Shown: positions 22,838 through 34,000, counted from the stretch's first letter. The stretch: DNA of 64,000 nt from Taxillus chinensis (GCA_023512835.1 CM042084.1:54291031-54355030); one strand, 5' to 3'. A program made the numbers and translations. The notes: a model not told the origin generated them from the letters alone.

Positions 22838-24300
22838 GCTACCCCTCTTTGTGTATCGTTTGTAGTCAAATGGTGCACAAAGATAAGACGGACTTGTTTT
22901 GGACAGGTTGGACCACTTGCCTGGCTTACCTTTGCCAAGGGATGGTTTATTGGGAATCGGAGTACTTGCCGGAACTTGGGATCTTCGGAATAAAAGCCTG
23001 AAGCTTAGTGGAGTGAGAACGGAAAACCTAAAGCGTTGATTTTGATTTGACAAGACATAAAACTAAAAGCCTAGAGTTGAAATGAGAGACGTCGCAGAGG
23101 CAAGGGGATTACTTGCCTACAATACGTTGCGAGAGGATGGAGGATTACCGCCTACGATGCAAAGATACTGGAAATTAAAAGCCTAGAAGCTTAGGAATGG
23201 AAAAGGCTAGAACATGAGAAACTTCGCAGAGGCAGGAAGATTACTTGCCTACAATGCGTTGCGAGAGGCTAGAGGATTACCGCTACGATGCAAAGATCTT
23301 GGAAATTAAAAGCCTAGAAGCTTAGGAATGGAAAAGGCTAGAACCTGAGAAACTTCGCAGGAGCGGGAGGATTACTTGCCTACAATGCGTTGCAGAGGCT
23401 GGAGGATTACCGCCTACGATGCAAAGATCTTTGGAAATTAAAAGCCTAGAAGCTTAGGAATAGAAAAGGCTAGAACCCGAGAAACGTCGCGAGAGGCAGA
23501 AGATTACTTGCCTACAATGCGTTGGGCAGGCTGGAGGATTACCGCCTACGATGCAAAGATCTTGGAAATTAAAAGCCTAGAAGCTTAGGAATGGAAAAGG
23601 CTAGAACCTGAGAAACGTCGCGAGAGGCGGAAAGATTACTTGCCTACAATGCATTGCGCAGAGGCTGGAGGATTACCGCCTATGATGCAAAGATCTGGAA
23701 ATTAAAAGCCTAGAATCTTAGGAATGGAAAAGGCTAGAACCCGAGAAACTTCACAGGGGGGAAGATTACTTGCTGCAATGCGTTGCAGAGGCTGGAGGAT
23801 TACCGCCTACGATGCAAAGATACTGGAAATTAAAAGCCTAGAAGCTTAGGAATGGAAAAGGCTAGAACCTGAGAAACTTCGCAGAGGCAGGAAGATTACT
23901 TGCCTATAATGCGTTGCAGACGCTGGAGGATTACTGCCTACGATACAAAGATGCTGGAAATTAAAAGCCAAGAAGCTTAGGAATGTAAAAGGCTAGAACC
24001 TGGAAGACTTCGCAGAGGCAGGAGGATTACTTGCCTACAATGCGAAGATGCTGGAAATTAAAAGCCTAGAAGCTTAAGAATGTAAAAGGCTGGAACCTGA
24101 GAATCTTGTTGGAAAACACTTATTGAAGTTTGTTGGAGATGCCTTAGGGAATTGTTGGGCTTGGAAATCCTGGATTGGTTAATGGTTTCTAAAGTTTGAG
24201 GCTTTTGAGAACAACTCACAAAACCTAAACGAGAGAAATGCATATGATGCATGTATGGATGAATGTAGAATACATGAGTGTATGTATGAAATTCTTTTCT
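22838..24300. other. Internal sequence after the large LTR, mostly tandem repeats
   Basis: Begins GCTACCCCTCTTTGTG. No primer-binding site of a known tRNA is obvious. Most of it is the 130-bp array at 23048-24110, followed by about 190 bp of unassigned sequence up to the Athila protease. Confidence 0.45.
23048..24110. repeat. About 130-bp tandem array, 8-9 units
   Basis: The word GGAAATTAAAAGCC(T/A)AGAA recurs at 23170, 23301, 23433, 23564, 23697, 23825, 23956 and 24053 (spacings 131, 132, 131, 133, 128, 131, 97). Each unit also contains GATTACTTGCCTACAATGCG and GGATTACCGCCTACGATGCA. An earlier diverged unit starts near 23048; the last interval lacks about 34 bases. Confidence 0.9.
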
Positions 24301-24308
24301 TGGCTTAA

Positions 24309-25128
24309 TGGGGAGCTTAATCCGCTGAGTCAAATTCCATTATCGGTATGCAACAAGCTAGGGCTTGGAAACTTACAGCCCACTTCAGTGACTTTGCAGT
24401 TGGTGGACAAGTCTATTAAGTATGTAGCTGGTATTATTGAAAATGCACCTCTGCGGATTCATAATTTTATTGTGCCTATTGATTTGATTGCTTTGGATAT
24501 GGAAGAAGGTGGATCTATGCCACTTATTTTGGGGAAACCTTTCTTAGCAACAGCAAGGGCAATTATTGATGTTAAAGGTGGGAAATTGGAGTTGCATATT
24601 GGAGAGGATAAAGTGGAGTTCAATTTGTATAAGAGTTTGAAAAATCCTCAGCAAGTTGAGCATGAATAAGTTTATCTTGTGGAGATGTTAAATACCGTGA
24701 TAGAAGATCATGCCAAGGGATTCCGTGATCCCTTGGGCTTATGTTTAGACAATGTTTCTTCAATTGTTAGTGAAGAAATTCAAGATTGGAAGCATGCTCT
24801 AGAGGCTACACCAGTTATTCAGTTTCAATCAAAGAAGGGATTTGAGAGCATTGGAAAAATCTCAAAACCAATTCCATCTTTAGAGCAGGCACCAAAGGTT
24901 GAACTGAAGATTTTACCATCACATTTAAAGTATGCATTCTTGGGAGAAGAAGGAGAGTGGCTAGTAATTGTAGCTGCTGAGCTACAACTGACTCATTTGT
25001 TGCAGGTTTTTAGAAAGAGAAAGAGTGCCATTGGGTGGACAGTGGCTGATATAAAGGGAATCAGTTCTTCTATGTATATGCATAGAATCTTTTTGGAAGA
25101 TAAGGGCAAAACCACCATTGAGCATTAG
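24309..25128 (+). pseudogene. Athila protease and following linker
   Basis: NPLSQIPLSVCNKLGLGNLQPTSVTLQL (from about 24318) matches the region just after the aspartic protease active site, followed by IVPIDLIALDMEEGGSMPLILGKPFLATARAIIDVKGG (24466-24590). The D-x-G-A-S active-site motif itself is missing or destroyed at the left breakpoint. A stop occurs at 24667. The second part (24679-25128) reads KILPSHLKYAFLGEEGEWLVIVAAEL and IGWTVADIKGISSSMYMHRIFLED, the usual Athila linker leading into RT. Confidence 0.85.
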
Positions 25129-25146
25129 AGAAGATTAAACCCAAAC

Positions 25147-25870
25147 ATGAAGGAGGTAGTTAGAGCTAAGGTGATGAAATTTTTTGATGCTGGAATTATC
25201 TATTCTATTTCAGATAGTCCATGGGTAAGCCCTGTACAAATTGTTCCCAAGAAAGTAGGAATGATAGTGGTGTCAAGAATTCAGAGAATGAACTCATTTC
25301 TACAAGAACTGTTACAGGTTGGAGAGTTTGCATAGACCATCGCAAGCTCAATGCCAATACAAGGAAGGACCACTTCCCTTTACCTCATATTGATCAGATG
25401 TTGGAAAGGTTGGCCGAGCATAACTATTACTGTTTCCTTGATAGGTATTCAGGGTATAATCAAATACCCATAGCACCAGAAGATCAGGACAAGACCACTT
25501 TCACATGTCCTTATGGAACATTTGCCTATAGGAGAATGCCATTTGGATTATGCAATGCTCCTGCCACTTTTCAACGTTGTGTGATGGCAATCTTTTCAGA
25601 GTTTGTGGAAAAGACAATTGAAATCTTCATGGATGACTTCTCTATTTTTGGATCTTCTTTTTATGATTATTTGAATAATCTCTCTCAGATTTTGTAGAGA
25701 TGTGAAGAGACAAATCTTGTCCTTAACAGAGAGAAGTGCCCCTTCATGGAGCAAGGAGGGCATTGTTTTGGGACATAAGGTGTCCACCAAGGGAATAGAG
25801 GTTAAGCGTGCCAAGATTGCGGCTATAGAATCCATGCCACCACCCACAAACATCAAGGGAGTTTGAAGTT
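25147..25870 (+). pseudogene. Athila reverse transcriptase, frameshifted
   Basis: MKEVVRAKVMKFFDAGIIYSISDSPWVSPVQIVPKK, then in another frame WRVCIDHRKLNANTRKDHFPLPHIDQML, YSGYNQIPIAPEDQ, RRMPFGLCNAPATFQRC and FMDDFSIFG (about 25630), the RT catalytic box (F/YxDD). A stop follows at 25695. The thumb region (CEETNLVLNREKCPFMEQ, GHKVSTKGIEV) continues in shifted frames. Many in-frame blocks are still close to the family consensus. Confidence 0.87.
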
Positions 25871-25872
25871 TC

Positions 25873-26440
25873 TTGGGGCATGCAGGATTTTATAGGAAGT
25901 TCATAAAGGATTTTTCAAAAATTTCCAAACCTCTATGCTCATTGCTAGTGAAGGATGTGGTATTTGATTTTTCTTCTGAGTATTTAGAAGCTTTTAAGCA
26001 ACTAAAGAAGGCTCTTACCTCTGCTCCCATTATCATATCTCTAGATTGGAGTTTGCCTTTTGAGCTAATGTGTGATGCAAGTGACACGACCATTGGAGCT
26101 ATACTTGGACAAAGAAAGGAGAAGGTTCATGTGATTGCTTATGGAAGCAAATTACCGAATGATACTCGGATTAATTACGCCACAATCGAAAAAGGAGTTA
26201 TTGGCTATTGTCTATGCCTTTTACAAATTCAGAAGCTACCTTTTGGGATCTCACACAACTGTTTTCACTGATCATGCAGCTATTAAGTACTTGATCACCA
26301 AAAAAGAATCAAAACCTCATCTTATCCATTGGGTACTGTTGTTGCAGGAATTTGACTTCACAATCAAGGATAAGCACGGGGCAGAGAATGTTGTGGCAAA
26401 CCATTTATCAAGACTGGAAGGTGTTGAAAAGAACTGTGAT
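25873..26440 (+). pseudogene. Athila RNase H domain, frameshifted
   Basis: MGHAGFYRKFIKDFSKISKPLCSLL closes the RT connection. ALTSAPIIISLDWSLPFELMCDASDTTIGAILGQ contains the first catalytic Asp (about 26070). After a frame change at about 26190 come [35 protein letters not shown] (Glu and second Asp) and [23 protein letters not shown]. Retroelement RNase H removes the RNA template. Confidence 0.85.
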
Positions 26441-27784
26441 GAGGCTTTACCTATAGCTGAAGATTTTCCAGATGAGAAATTATTTGTTGTGCAGGAACTT
26501 ACTCCTTGGTATGCAGATCTGGTAAACTATATTGTAGGGGGTATTTTCCCCTATAAAATCTCATCACAACAAAAGAAGAAGTTTTTATATGAAGTGAGGA
26601 GCTATATTTGGGAGAAACCTTTATTATTCAAGATTTGTGCTGATGGTTTAATAAGAAGGTGTGTTCCAGAGGATGAAATGACCAGTATTATTGATCATTG
26701 TCACACTAGAAAGTGTGGGGGTCATATGGGACCATCTAAAATAGCAGCAAAGGTTCTTCAAGTTGGTTTCTTTTGGCCTACACTGTTTCATGATACAAGA
26801 AGTTTTGTGCAAGCCTGTGAGCAGTGCCAAAAATCTGGAAATATAACAAGGAGAGATGAGATGCCTTTGACAAACATCTTGGAGGTTGAATTGTTTGACG
26901 TTTGGGGGATAGATTTTATGGGTCCTTTTCCTTCATTTTACAAAAAATCAATATATTCTAGTGGCAGTTGACTATGTGTCAAAGTGGGTGGAGGCAATAG
27001 CCACTCAAACCAATGATTCAAGAGTGGTACTCAAATTTCTCAAGAATAATATTTTTACCAGATTTGGAGTACCTGGGGCATTAGTCAGCGATGGAGGAAG
27101 CCATTTTTGTAATAAGTTTATTAAAAAGTTGTTAAAAAAGTATGGAGTTCATCATCGAATCACTACTCCATACCATCCTCAAGCAAATGGACAGGTTGAA
27201 ATCTCAAATAGAGAATTTAAGAGAATCCTTGAGAGAACAGTCAACTTGTCTAGAAAGGAATGGGCCAATGAATTAGATGATGCGTTATGGGCTTATAGAG
27301 CAACTTTCAAAACCCCATTGGGTACATCACCTTTCAAATTAGTTTTTGGGCATGTGAGTTACCTGTGGAACTCGAGCATAAGGCTTATTGGGCTACACAT
27401 TTCATGAATTTTGATGCTCAGAGATCAGGTGAATCCAGACTGATGCAATTGAATGAGATTGAAGAATTCAGATTGCATGCATATGAAAATGAAAAAATCT
27501 ATAAGGAGAAGACCAAAAGGTGGCATGATAAACATCTGCATCTAAAAAACTTTACAGAAGGTCAGAAGGTTTTGTTGTACAATTCTCGATTAAAACTCTT
27601 TCCTGGTAAACTTAAGAGTAAGTGGTTTGGTCCTTTTATGGTTAAGAAGGTTTTTGAGAAAGGTGGAGTACTTATTCAACATGATAATTCTCCAGCATTC
27701 ACTGTTAATGGTCATAGATTGAAGCTTTTTGTAGAACCAGCAGGAGTTAAAGAAGTTCTTTACCTTGCTCCAGTTTCAAGTTAA
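26441..27784 (+). pseudogene. Athila integrase, frameshifted but with catalytic triad
   Basis: The HHCC zinc finger runs [18 protein letters not shown]...[12 protein letters not shown] (about 26690-26840). The core has [11 protein letters not shown] (first Asp, about 26912), a frameshift near 26960, VSDGGSHFC (second Asp, about 27086) and [18 protein letters not shown] (Glu, about 27200). A second frameshift lies near 27360; the C-terminal part (27365-27784) has [37 protein letters not shown], typical of the DNA-binding end. It ends at a TAA next to the post-pol block. Confidence 0.87.
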
Positions 27785-28450
27785 TCAAAGGAGAATGTCA
27801 AGCTACTGACAATAAATGCAGCGCTTCCTGGAGGCAACCCGAGTTTTTTTGTGAATATTTGTTTCTTTATTTGAGTTATTTGCTTCTAGATAGGGATTCC
27901 ATGGGTTAGTGCGACGAGAAGAAAGAAAATTCTGATGTTTAGATTGAAACTGGCAAATTTAGTGAATTGGTCATTTGAAATTTGAGATGAACAAATTGAC
28001 TCGACCATGCCATTTCAAATGACCAAATCTTTCCGAGAGCTTAGTCAATTAAAAATTTAGTTGACCAAATCGATTGACTCTACAATTTTAATTGACCAAG
28101 GGCATTCATAAAAAAGGGGGTGTCGATATTTCAGCCATATTTCTCTTGCACGCATCTGTCATTGTAATCCCTAAATTTGCGATTCTAGTTTTGTTCTACC
28201 TCATCGTGAATCTTGTTGGATCAACATTGACTTTGGCCAGGCATTAAAAATCAATTATTCTTCTCCAAGACTAAAGCTTCAGCAATGTCGAGTTCAAATG
28301 ACCACCCCAACCGATCAAATGTCAGAGAAGTGACACCCGGATCGGTATTCCCATGGGAGCTTACGAAAATTCGACATCTCGTGGGCAGCTAATGTGCGGA
28401 GACTACTTGAACAATAGAATTTACACAAGGTATGTGGTGATCCTTGTCCT
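27785..28450 (+). other. Athila post-pol non-coding region
   Basis: Contains GCAGCGCTTCCTGGAGGCAA followed by CCCGAGTTTTTTT, a block commonly found after pol in Athila elements, then repeated GACCAAAT/TTGGTC words. No gene. Confidence 0.65.
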
Positions 28451-29722
28451 TTGTTGATGGAATTTGCACAAGAGTTTTACAATAACGTAGAAATAGAGGA
28501 GAGTCGCATGGTATCTAAGGTTGGGGGAAGGAAAGTAGTCGTGTCTGTTGCAAACATTAGGAAGACCTTTAACCTGCATAGCAATTGTTGTTCTTTGCCT
28601 ACCCTAACTAAAGAGCAGTATAGTGAAGAACTCAATTATTCTAAACCCAAGGGGAATGTTAAAAGGTATCATAAAAAAACAGGGTTTACAAGGTATTTGA
28701 GATTTCTGGCCATTCTTTTTGGACGGTGCGTTTTCTCCTAAATGTTAGGAATTGATGCAGTCCTCACTACACACTTACAATGCATGTACAGCATCAAGGC
28801 AAAATTGCCAATAGATTAGGCAAAGGTGATTTTCCAACAATGGAAAAAGGCAGTTGACAAGAGGGGTTATGTGAGGATCTTGACTAAATTAGTGCAGAAA
28901 TTCTATCCAAGCATTTATAAGGGAGCTGCTAAAACCCCTTACCCCAAGAATCTAAGCATTTATAAGTTAGTGGGACCAATTTTCCATAGAGTGAAACAAC
29001 CATCTCCTGCAAAGATTGTACCAATTCCCCCACTTCAAATCTCCTCATCTGAGGAGGAAGAACCCGCAGAGGAAACCGCAGAACAAAATGTGAGGGAACC
29101 GAAGGAACAAAAAATTTCACAGGAATCTAGAGAAACTACTATGGAGAACTCTAGAATGGAAGTTGCCTTGTTGAAACTTCAGAAGAGTGTAAGGGCTATT
29201 TATGAGAACCATACGAAACAGATTACTGAACTGTTAATAATGGAGAGAGATCCTTCTCCTTTGGCAGTGCAGAAATATGCACCATTTGAGATTAAAAGGA
29301 TTGAGCATCCTAAAAGTGTTATTCAGAAATGTCCAAAGAGAACTAGAGTTCCAATAAGGAGAACTCAGACAAGATCGCAAAAGAAGAAAACAGGGGAAAT
29401 GTTTTTGGATTTGAAGATAGCTCCTCTTGGGTCCATGTTGGACATCATTATCACTCCAGGATTGGAAACAAAGGAGGCAAGAGAGAAGTATTACCAATTT
29501 AAGGATTCTAACCAGGAGATTTACAGATCAACTGGACATTATGAACACTTTCAGCCAGAAGATTTGAGAAGAATAGTTGGCGTGCAGAATTGGTTAGAGT
29601 CAAGTGATATAAGCAATTTTGGTTTTGCTTTAAGAGCTGCTATAAGACAAGAACCAGCTATTTTTAAACAAGGTGAAGAATGTGAGGTGCTTCCATTATT
29701 TTCAAATTCTCCTCTTCATTAA
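28451..29722 (+). pseudogene. Athila-type env-like/plant transposon protein region, broken
   Basis: First piece (28451-28741): MEFAQEFYNNVEIEESRMVSKVGGRKVVVSVANIRKTFNL, resembling the REFYAN...VRGK.V motif of the putative plant transposon protein found after pol in Athila elements. Second piece (28826-29722, 298 residues): FQQWKKAVDKRGYVRILTKLVQKFYP, an acidic stretch ISSSEEEEPAEETAEQ (about residues 72-88), then a basic region. No signal peptide or membrane segment is visible, so the name env-like rests on position only. The last codons run into truncated LTR sequence at 29716. The function of this protein is unknown. Confidence 0.6.
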
Positions 29723-31009
29723 AGGATCTAATGACTCTTCTTCAACCATTTTGACAGGGAAACGAATTCAAAATAATGGTGGGAACAGTTATTGACGGTT
29801 GGATGGTTCTCACATGCGGGAATGGGATCTAAAAGGGGGAAATTGATGTAATTTGGGGATCGTTCTTTTGGGGGAAATGTCACGCCCCCGAATTCCAGGG
29901 AACCCGGAACCGGGTACATGACTTCCCCTTGCCCGCACCCGAAAGGTCAAGGGGTTGGTGACTAGCACCAATAGAGACTACACCGCGGGTGCTGTCTCAA
30001 ATATGCAACCCTGTACAGTCATACATCAAGGGTAATCCTGTACTTTCCCATATATCATCATGCATACAAAGAGTCAAACAGTCATACAGACATCACATCA
30101 TACAGTATGCAAATACAACTGTCCACGGACCCATGTCCGGGATATCACATAAAACAATACAAGAATATAATGGTATCATACATCGAGTAGTGGGCGTCCT
30201 CCTGGAAGAAAGTCCTCCACTAGTCTCGGGTCACACCTGAAAAGGGTAAGCAACAAGTAGGGGTGAGCGACAAGCTCAGTAGGTGACCCTAACACTCCAC
30301 ATCATGCAACACATATAAGTCTATACTATATGCTCAGTGTACTCGTGCACCGTGTAGTGTGCACAATCATCGGGACTCGACTGCAACAAACATCGGGACA
30401 ACTTGTCCACGATCCTCCATGGGATCCCGACTCGAGCACTCGGCCCTAGCTCCACGAGCTCAACGGCTCAACTCGGGCCTTAGCTTGTCCACGCGCAATA
30501 TGCCCGGCCACGGTCGCCACACAGGCCTACTATCGGTGCATATGCCGCCACGTCAACCACATAGCACCATCGGTGCATCACGGTGAGAACCCAAACAAGT
30601 CACGGAGTCCATGCCCCAATACCTCACATCAACATACTAACATTAGTAGGGCATGTCATTCTCAACATTTCCTTTAGAATTGTAGCCAGTCTTCACAAGT
30701 AAATCCTCAACCCTTGATTTATGAAGGAAGTACTCATAAGCGCTATTTTCTTGAAATTAAAAGTCCCAGGCATTGGGTTCCCTTATCATAAATAAGATAA
30801 TCTGATTTTTGGGGATTTTTCCGAGATGTCTAACCCCACTTTCCAAAAAATTCACCACTACGAACTTTTGAGTTTTTCCGAGATTTTACACTAAAACCCA
30901 ATTTTCACATTTTGAAATAGTGGGAATTAATTTTTCTAGTATTTTTCTTTGAATCCAAATGGGGGGTATTTTGTTATTTACATTGTAACTTAAGTATAAT
31001 ACTTAAATG

Positions 31010-31182
31010 TTCACTTAGTCCCGGAAACACTGTTCACTTAGTCCCGGAAAAACACTATTCACTTAGTCCCGGAAAAACACTGTTCACTTAGTCCCGGAAA
31101 CACTGTTCACTTAGTCCCGGAAAAACACTGTTCACTTAGTCCCGGAAATACTATTCACTTAGTCCCGGAAAAACACTGTTCA
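31010..31182. repeat. 22-26-bp TTCACTTAGTCCCGG tandem repeat, 7 copies
   Basis: Units TTCACTTAGTCCCGGAAA(AA)CACT start at about 31010, 31034, 31058, 31083, 31105, 31130 and 31154. They differ mainly in the number of A after CCGG. Confidence 0.88.
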
Positions 31183-31573
31183 TCGTCGTTTTTGCCAATT
31201 TTCTCAGCTAGAACGGCAACCCAGCAACCCCAAACACTCATAAACACATTTATTTTGATATACACCCCATTACACGTCTTAAATAACTCTAAATTTCATG
31301 TAATCAACAGAAATACCTCTTTTATGCATTTAAATCACAAGATTGACCAAAAATTGGGTTTCCCCCAAATCTTAAGGTTCACCCCCAAATTCCATGATTT
31401 CACCCAAATTAAGCATGCTAAGCCTACTATGAATCATATAAGGAGTTAGAATCACCTACCTGGAAGATTCTTTGCGATCCACGAGCTCCAATCGCCCCAA
31501 AATCACCAAGAAAGCTCTTCACGCTCTTCACCTTCTCTCTCTCTCTCTCTCTCTTGCTCAAACACGCACGCAC

Positions 31574-31673
31574 CAATAATTGGAAATTAAAGAGATAAGG
31601 CAGTTCTTAATTATATATATACCGTTGCCAATAATTGGCCTCCCAACAATAATTGACCCGAACGCAATAATTG
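31574..31673 (-). promoter_or_regulatory. CAATAATTG palindromes next to a TATA stretch
   Basis: CAATAATTG occurs at 31574-31582, 31629-31637, 31647-31655 and 31665-31673, the last three exactly 18 bp apart. An ATATATATA stretch lies at 31612-31621. CAAT(A/T)ATTG is the HD-Zip I half-site palindrome; binding here is inference. Confidence 0.55.
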
Positions 31674-32701
31674 ACCTCCCGAGGTCACGAACTCCAAATT
31701 GAGTCAAATTACTGTCAAAACGCTCGAAATAACGAGCACAACATTGTTCAGATATTATCACACTCAAATGACTGCTCAAACGCAAAGTCAACCAATAAAC
31801 CCCAAAAAGTCAACAATCGGGTCAAACGGGGCCCCGACTCGAAATCGGGCCCAAGTACAGTCAAAATGCTCGCATCGACGACTACACTACCGTCCAGATA
31901 GTTACATTCCCATAGAATGACTATCTCTCAAAACTACCCAAATACGAGTCTTTACAGGAAATTAGAGAGAATATTTTTGGGTTCCTATGGGAAGAATATT
32001 TGTATTATTTGGTACTATGGTAGCTTAAACCTCCATGGGAAGAGGATAGATATTGATGTAAGTTTATAATTTCTTTTCTTTTGGTATGTTAATTTAAATT
32101 CCCTTTCTTGTTTATCAAATCTCTTGAGTTTGCATGTGAGAATTGGGTTTGGCCATCTTAATTCTTGTTTAAGGTTATTCAATTATGGATTGAAAGAAGA
32201 CATTGATAATCGAATAGTTAAGAGATTTGACTTGTGAAGAATATAATTTGCGAAAGCCAGTATTCTTGCTTGTAACCTAGTTAGGATTGGTGTGATGCCA
32301 ATCTACACTCAAACAACTTGAGCACTTAATGGGTTGCTCATCCCCTGAGCTAGGGTATACACATGGCTAGATCACTCGAAAGAGGCTAGTTCATGCAAAG
32401 GTGTTAGGTTTTAGACAAAGAGGGTAAGTTTGAATTAACATGCTTTAAGAACTTAGAATGAATAATTACATCAATTGAAATCCGAATCCCTACTTCTCCA
32501 TAAGATCATTTATATTTCTTTGTTAATTTCAAATACAATTTTAAAACTTCTAATTATTACAAAACCAATCTTCAAATTGAATTATGGAATTACTAAATAT
32601 ACTTTTCACTTAACCACCTTCCTTGTGGGTACGATATCCGGACTTAGGTCCACTTTATTACTTGTACCAATCCGTACACTTGTGGAATTGCTAACATATA
32701 C

Positions 32702-33318
32702 TTGTATCAATGAATGTATAAGTACACAATAATGCACACAGTGTTCTATGCAATACCAATGAAAGCATAAACACACACGCGCACAGCAGTGTTCACACAA
32801 CATAGTATAATGCAGTACAATGAGAGCATAGTCACATAAGATTCGCATAATCAAGTCACATAGACTTTACAACTCAGTGATCGGCACAAGGTAAGGCTCT
32901 TTATAGCACTGCCCGCCATAGTGGGATCATAGCATAAAGGCAGCCACCTATGGGACCTTCCACTATCAACTAGCCATGTAGGGGACCTTGGCCTCTAGCC
33001 AGCCCTAGATAGGACCTCGGTTGATCGGCCAATCAGACCAACAGAACCCCACAATCAAGTCCCCCACCCACCACGAGGTTCTAAACCTATAACCATATCC
33101 ACTTCACATAACATTTCATTCCCAGGACACAACCAAATTCCATACATGAAATCTGGGTTGGAAGATAATATAATATAATAGGGATAGCTCTAAAGGACCA
33201 GCCCTAAAGATCTGCCTCGAAGACCCTGCTCTGAAGCTCGGAGCCCTACCTCGAAGCTCAAACCCGAAACTACATGTTGTTCCCATGGTCTTTTTGGTTG
33301 TCATTGTTGTCGCAGATA
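32702..33318 (-). mobile_element. Older gypsy LTR, continuation of 11158-11298
   Basis: Non-coding, CA-rich, with CATAGTGGGATCATAGC and GGGACCTT blocks. Joining 11303 to 32702 across the Athila insertion gives a continuous TATACTTGTATCAATG sequence with a single TATAC. Confidence 0.45.
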
Positions 33319-34000
33319 TGCGAGAAGTGTAGTTGTAGGGTCAAAGATCCGTACTTTGTTGGATAACTTCATAGAGGGAGCTCATAAAGGGAGTCTACCT
33401 ATGTATGTTGTTAATTTGCTTAGGGTCGAAGATCCGTAGAGTCAAAGATATATAGAGTTGAAGATCCACAGGCTCGAAGCACCACTAACTCAAAGATATG
33501 CGGGGTCGTAGATTCGTAGATCTCCTGGGTCGAAGATTCGAAAACCCAAAGTGCGGTCGGGTGAAGAGACGGTGACTCAAAGGTACGCAAGATCACGGAT
33601 TCATAGATCCACAAGGTCGAAGATTCGAAGACCCAAAGTGCGATCAAGTGAAGAGTAGTGTCTCGGAGACTCGAAGACTTGCAAACTCAAAGACCCATCG
33701 GGTGTGGAGTGCTAGTGTTGCGAGTCGAAACCCGTAGGGTCAAAGATTGGAAGACCCATTGCAGAGAATAGAGACTCGTTGATGTGAACAGATGATTAGT
33801 CAAGTTAGGATGCAGCTGTCGCTGGCTCAAAATTGGAGATTCGTAGACTCATAGAGTAAGAAGTCAGTTGGTCATTGATTCTAACCTAGATTCGAAGACT
33901 CAGAGCCTTCTACGCTAGAGTTGGTCTGACTCGTAAGCTCGAAGGCTCTGACTCGAAGAGTCAAAGGTACAGACTCGAAGATCGTAGCATATACACTACA
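33319..34000. repeat. Degenerate GTCGAAGATTCG(T)AG repeats
   Basis: Words such as GGGTCGAAGATTCG, GGGTCAAAGATCCGTA and ACTCGAAGA(T/C) recur irregularly every 15-40 bases over about 680 bp. Similar GAAGATCTGCC words appear at 33200-33250 and 36680-36750. No gene. Confidence 0.6.

Larger units (their letters stand above)
29878..31956 (-). mobile_element. Solo LTR (second gypsy LTR subfamily), target duplication GGAAA
   Basis: 2079 bp bounded by TGTCACGCCCCCG and ...GAGTCTTTACA (plus-strand view), flanked by GGAAA at 29873-29877 and 31957-31961. On the minus strand it starts TGTAAAGACTCGTATTTGGG and ends GGGGGCGTGACA, like the Tekay-family LTRs, but its promoter part differs: it has CAATAATTG palindromes and no ATCAAAAC palindrome. 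It also holds a TTCACTTAGTCCCGG array and a GA/TC microsatellite (31530-31555). Confidence 0.93.
11304..32696 (+). mobile_element. Athila-type Ty3/gypsy element with nested insertions, target duplication TATAC
   Basis: Flanked by TATAC at 11299-11303 and 32697-32701. Order: 5' LTR (split by a chromovirus), tRNA-Asp-type primer-binding site at 18053, gag piece, foreign insert, protease, RT, RNase H, integrase, the post-pol AGCGCTTCCTGGAGGCAACCCGAG block, an env-like region, and a 3' LTR split by a solo LTR. Protein signatures (LDMEEGG..LILGKPFLATARA, RRMPFGLCNAPATFQRC, FMDD) are those of the Athila group. The 5' end reads TATTAGGGGG instead of TG. Without insertions it would be roughly half this length. 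Confidence 0.85.
29716..32696 (+). mobile_element. 3' LTR of the Athila-type element, truncated and interrupted
   Basis: 29716-29877 plus 31962-32696 match the 5' LTR from 11650 on (TCTTCATTAAAGGATCTAA ... GGAATTGCTAACA). The first ~346 bases of the LTR and the polypurine tract are missing. A minus-strand solo LTR sits inside at 29878-31956. Confidence 0.82.

Noticed and set aside
23048..24110. Regularly spaced repeats resembling a CRISPR array
   Set aside because: The whole 130-bp unit repeats, including the parts that would be spacers; no cas genes, and the setting is a plant retrotransposon.
28826..29722. A functional envelope protein
   Set aside because: Only the position after pol suggests env. 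No signal peptide, membrane anchor or glycoprotein feature is visible, and the frame ends in truncated LTR sequence.
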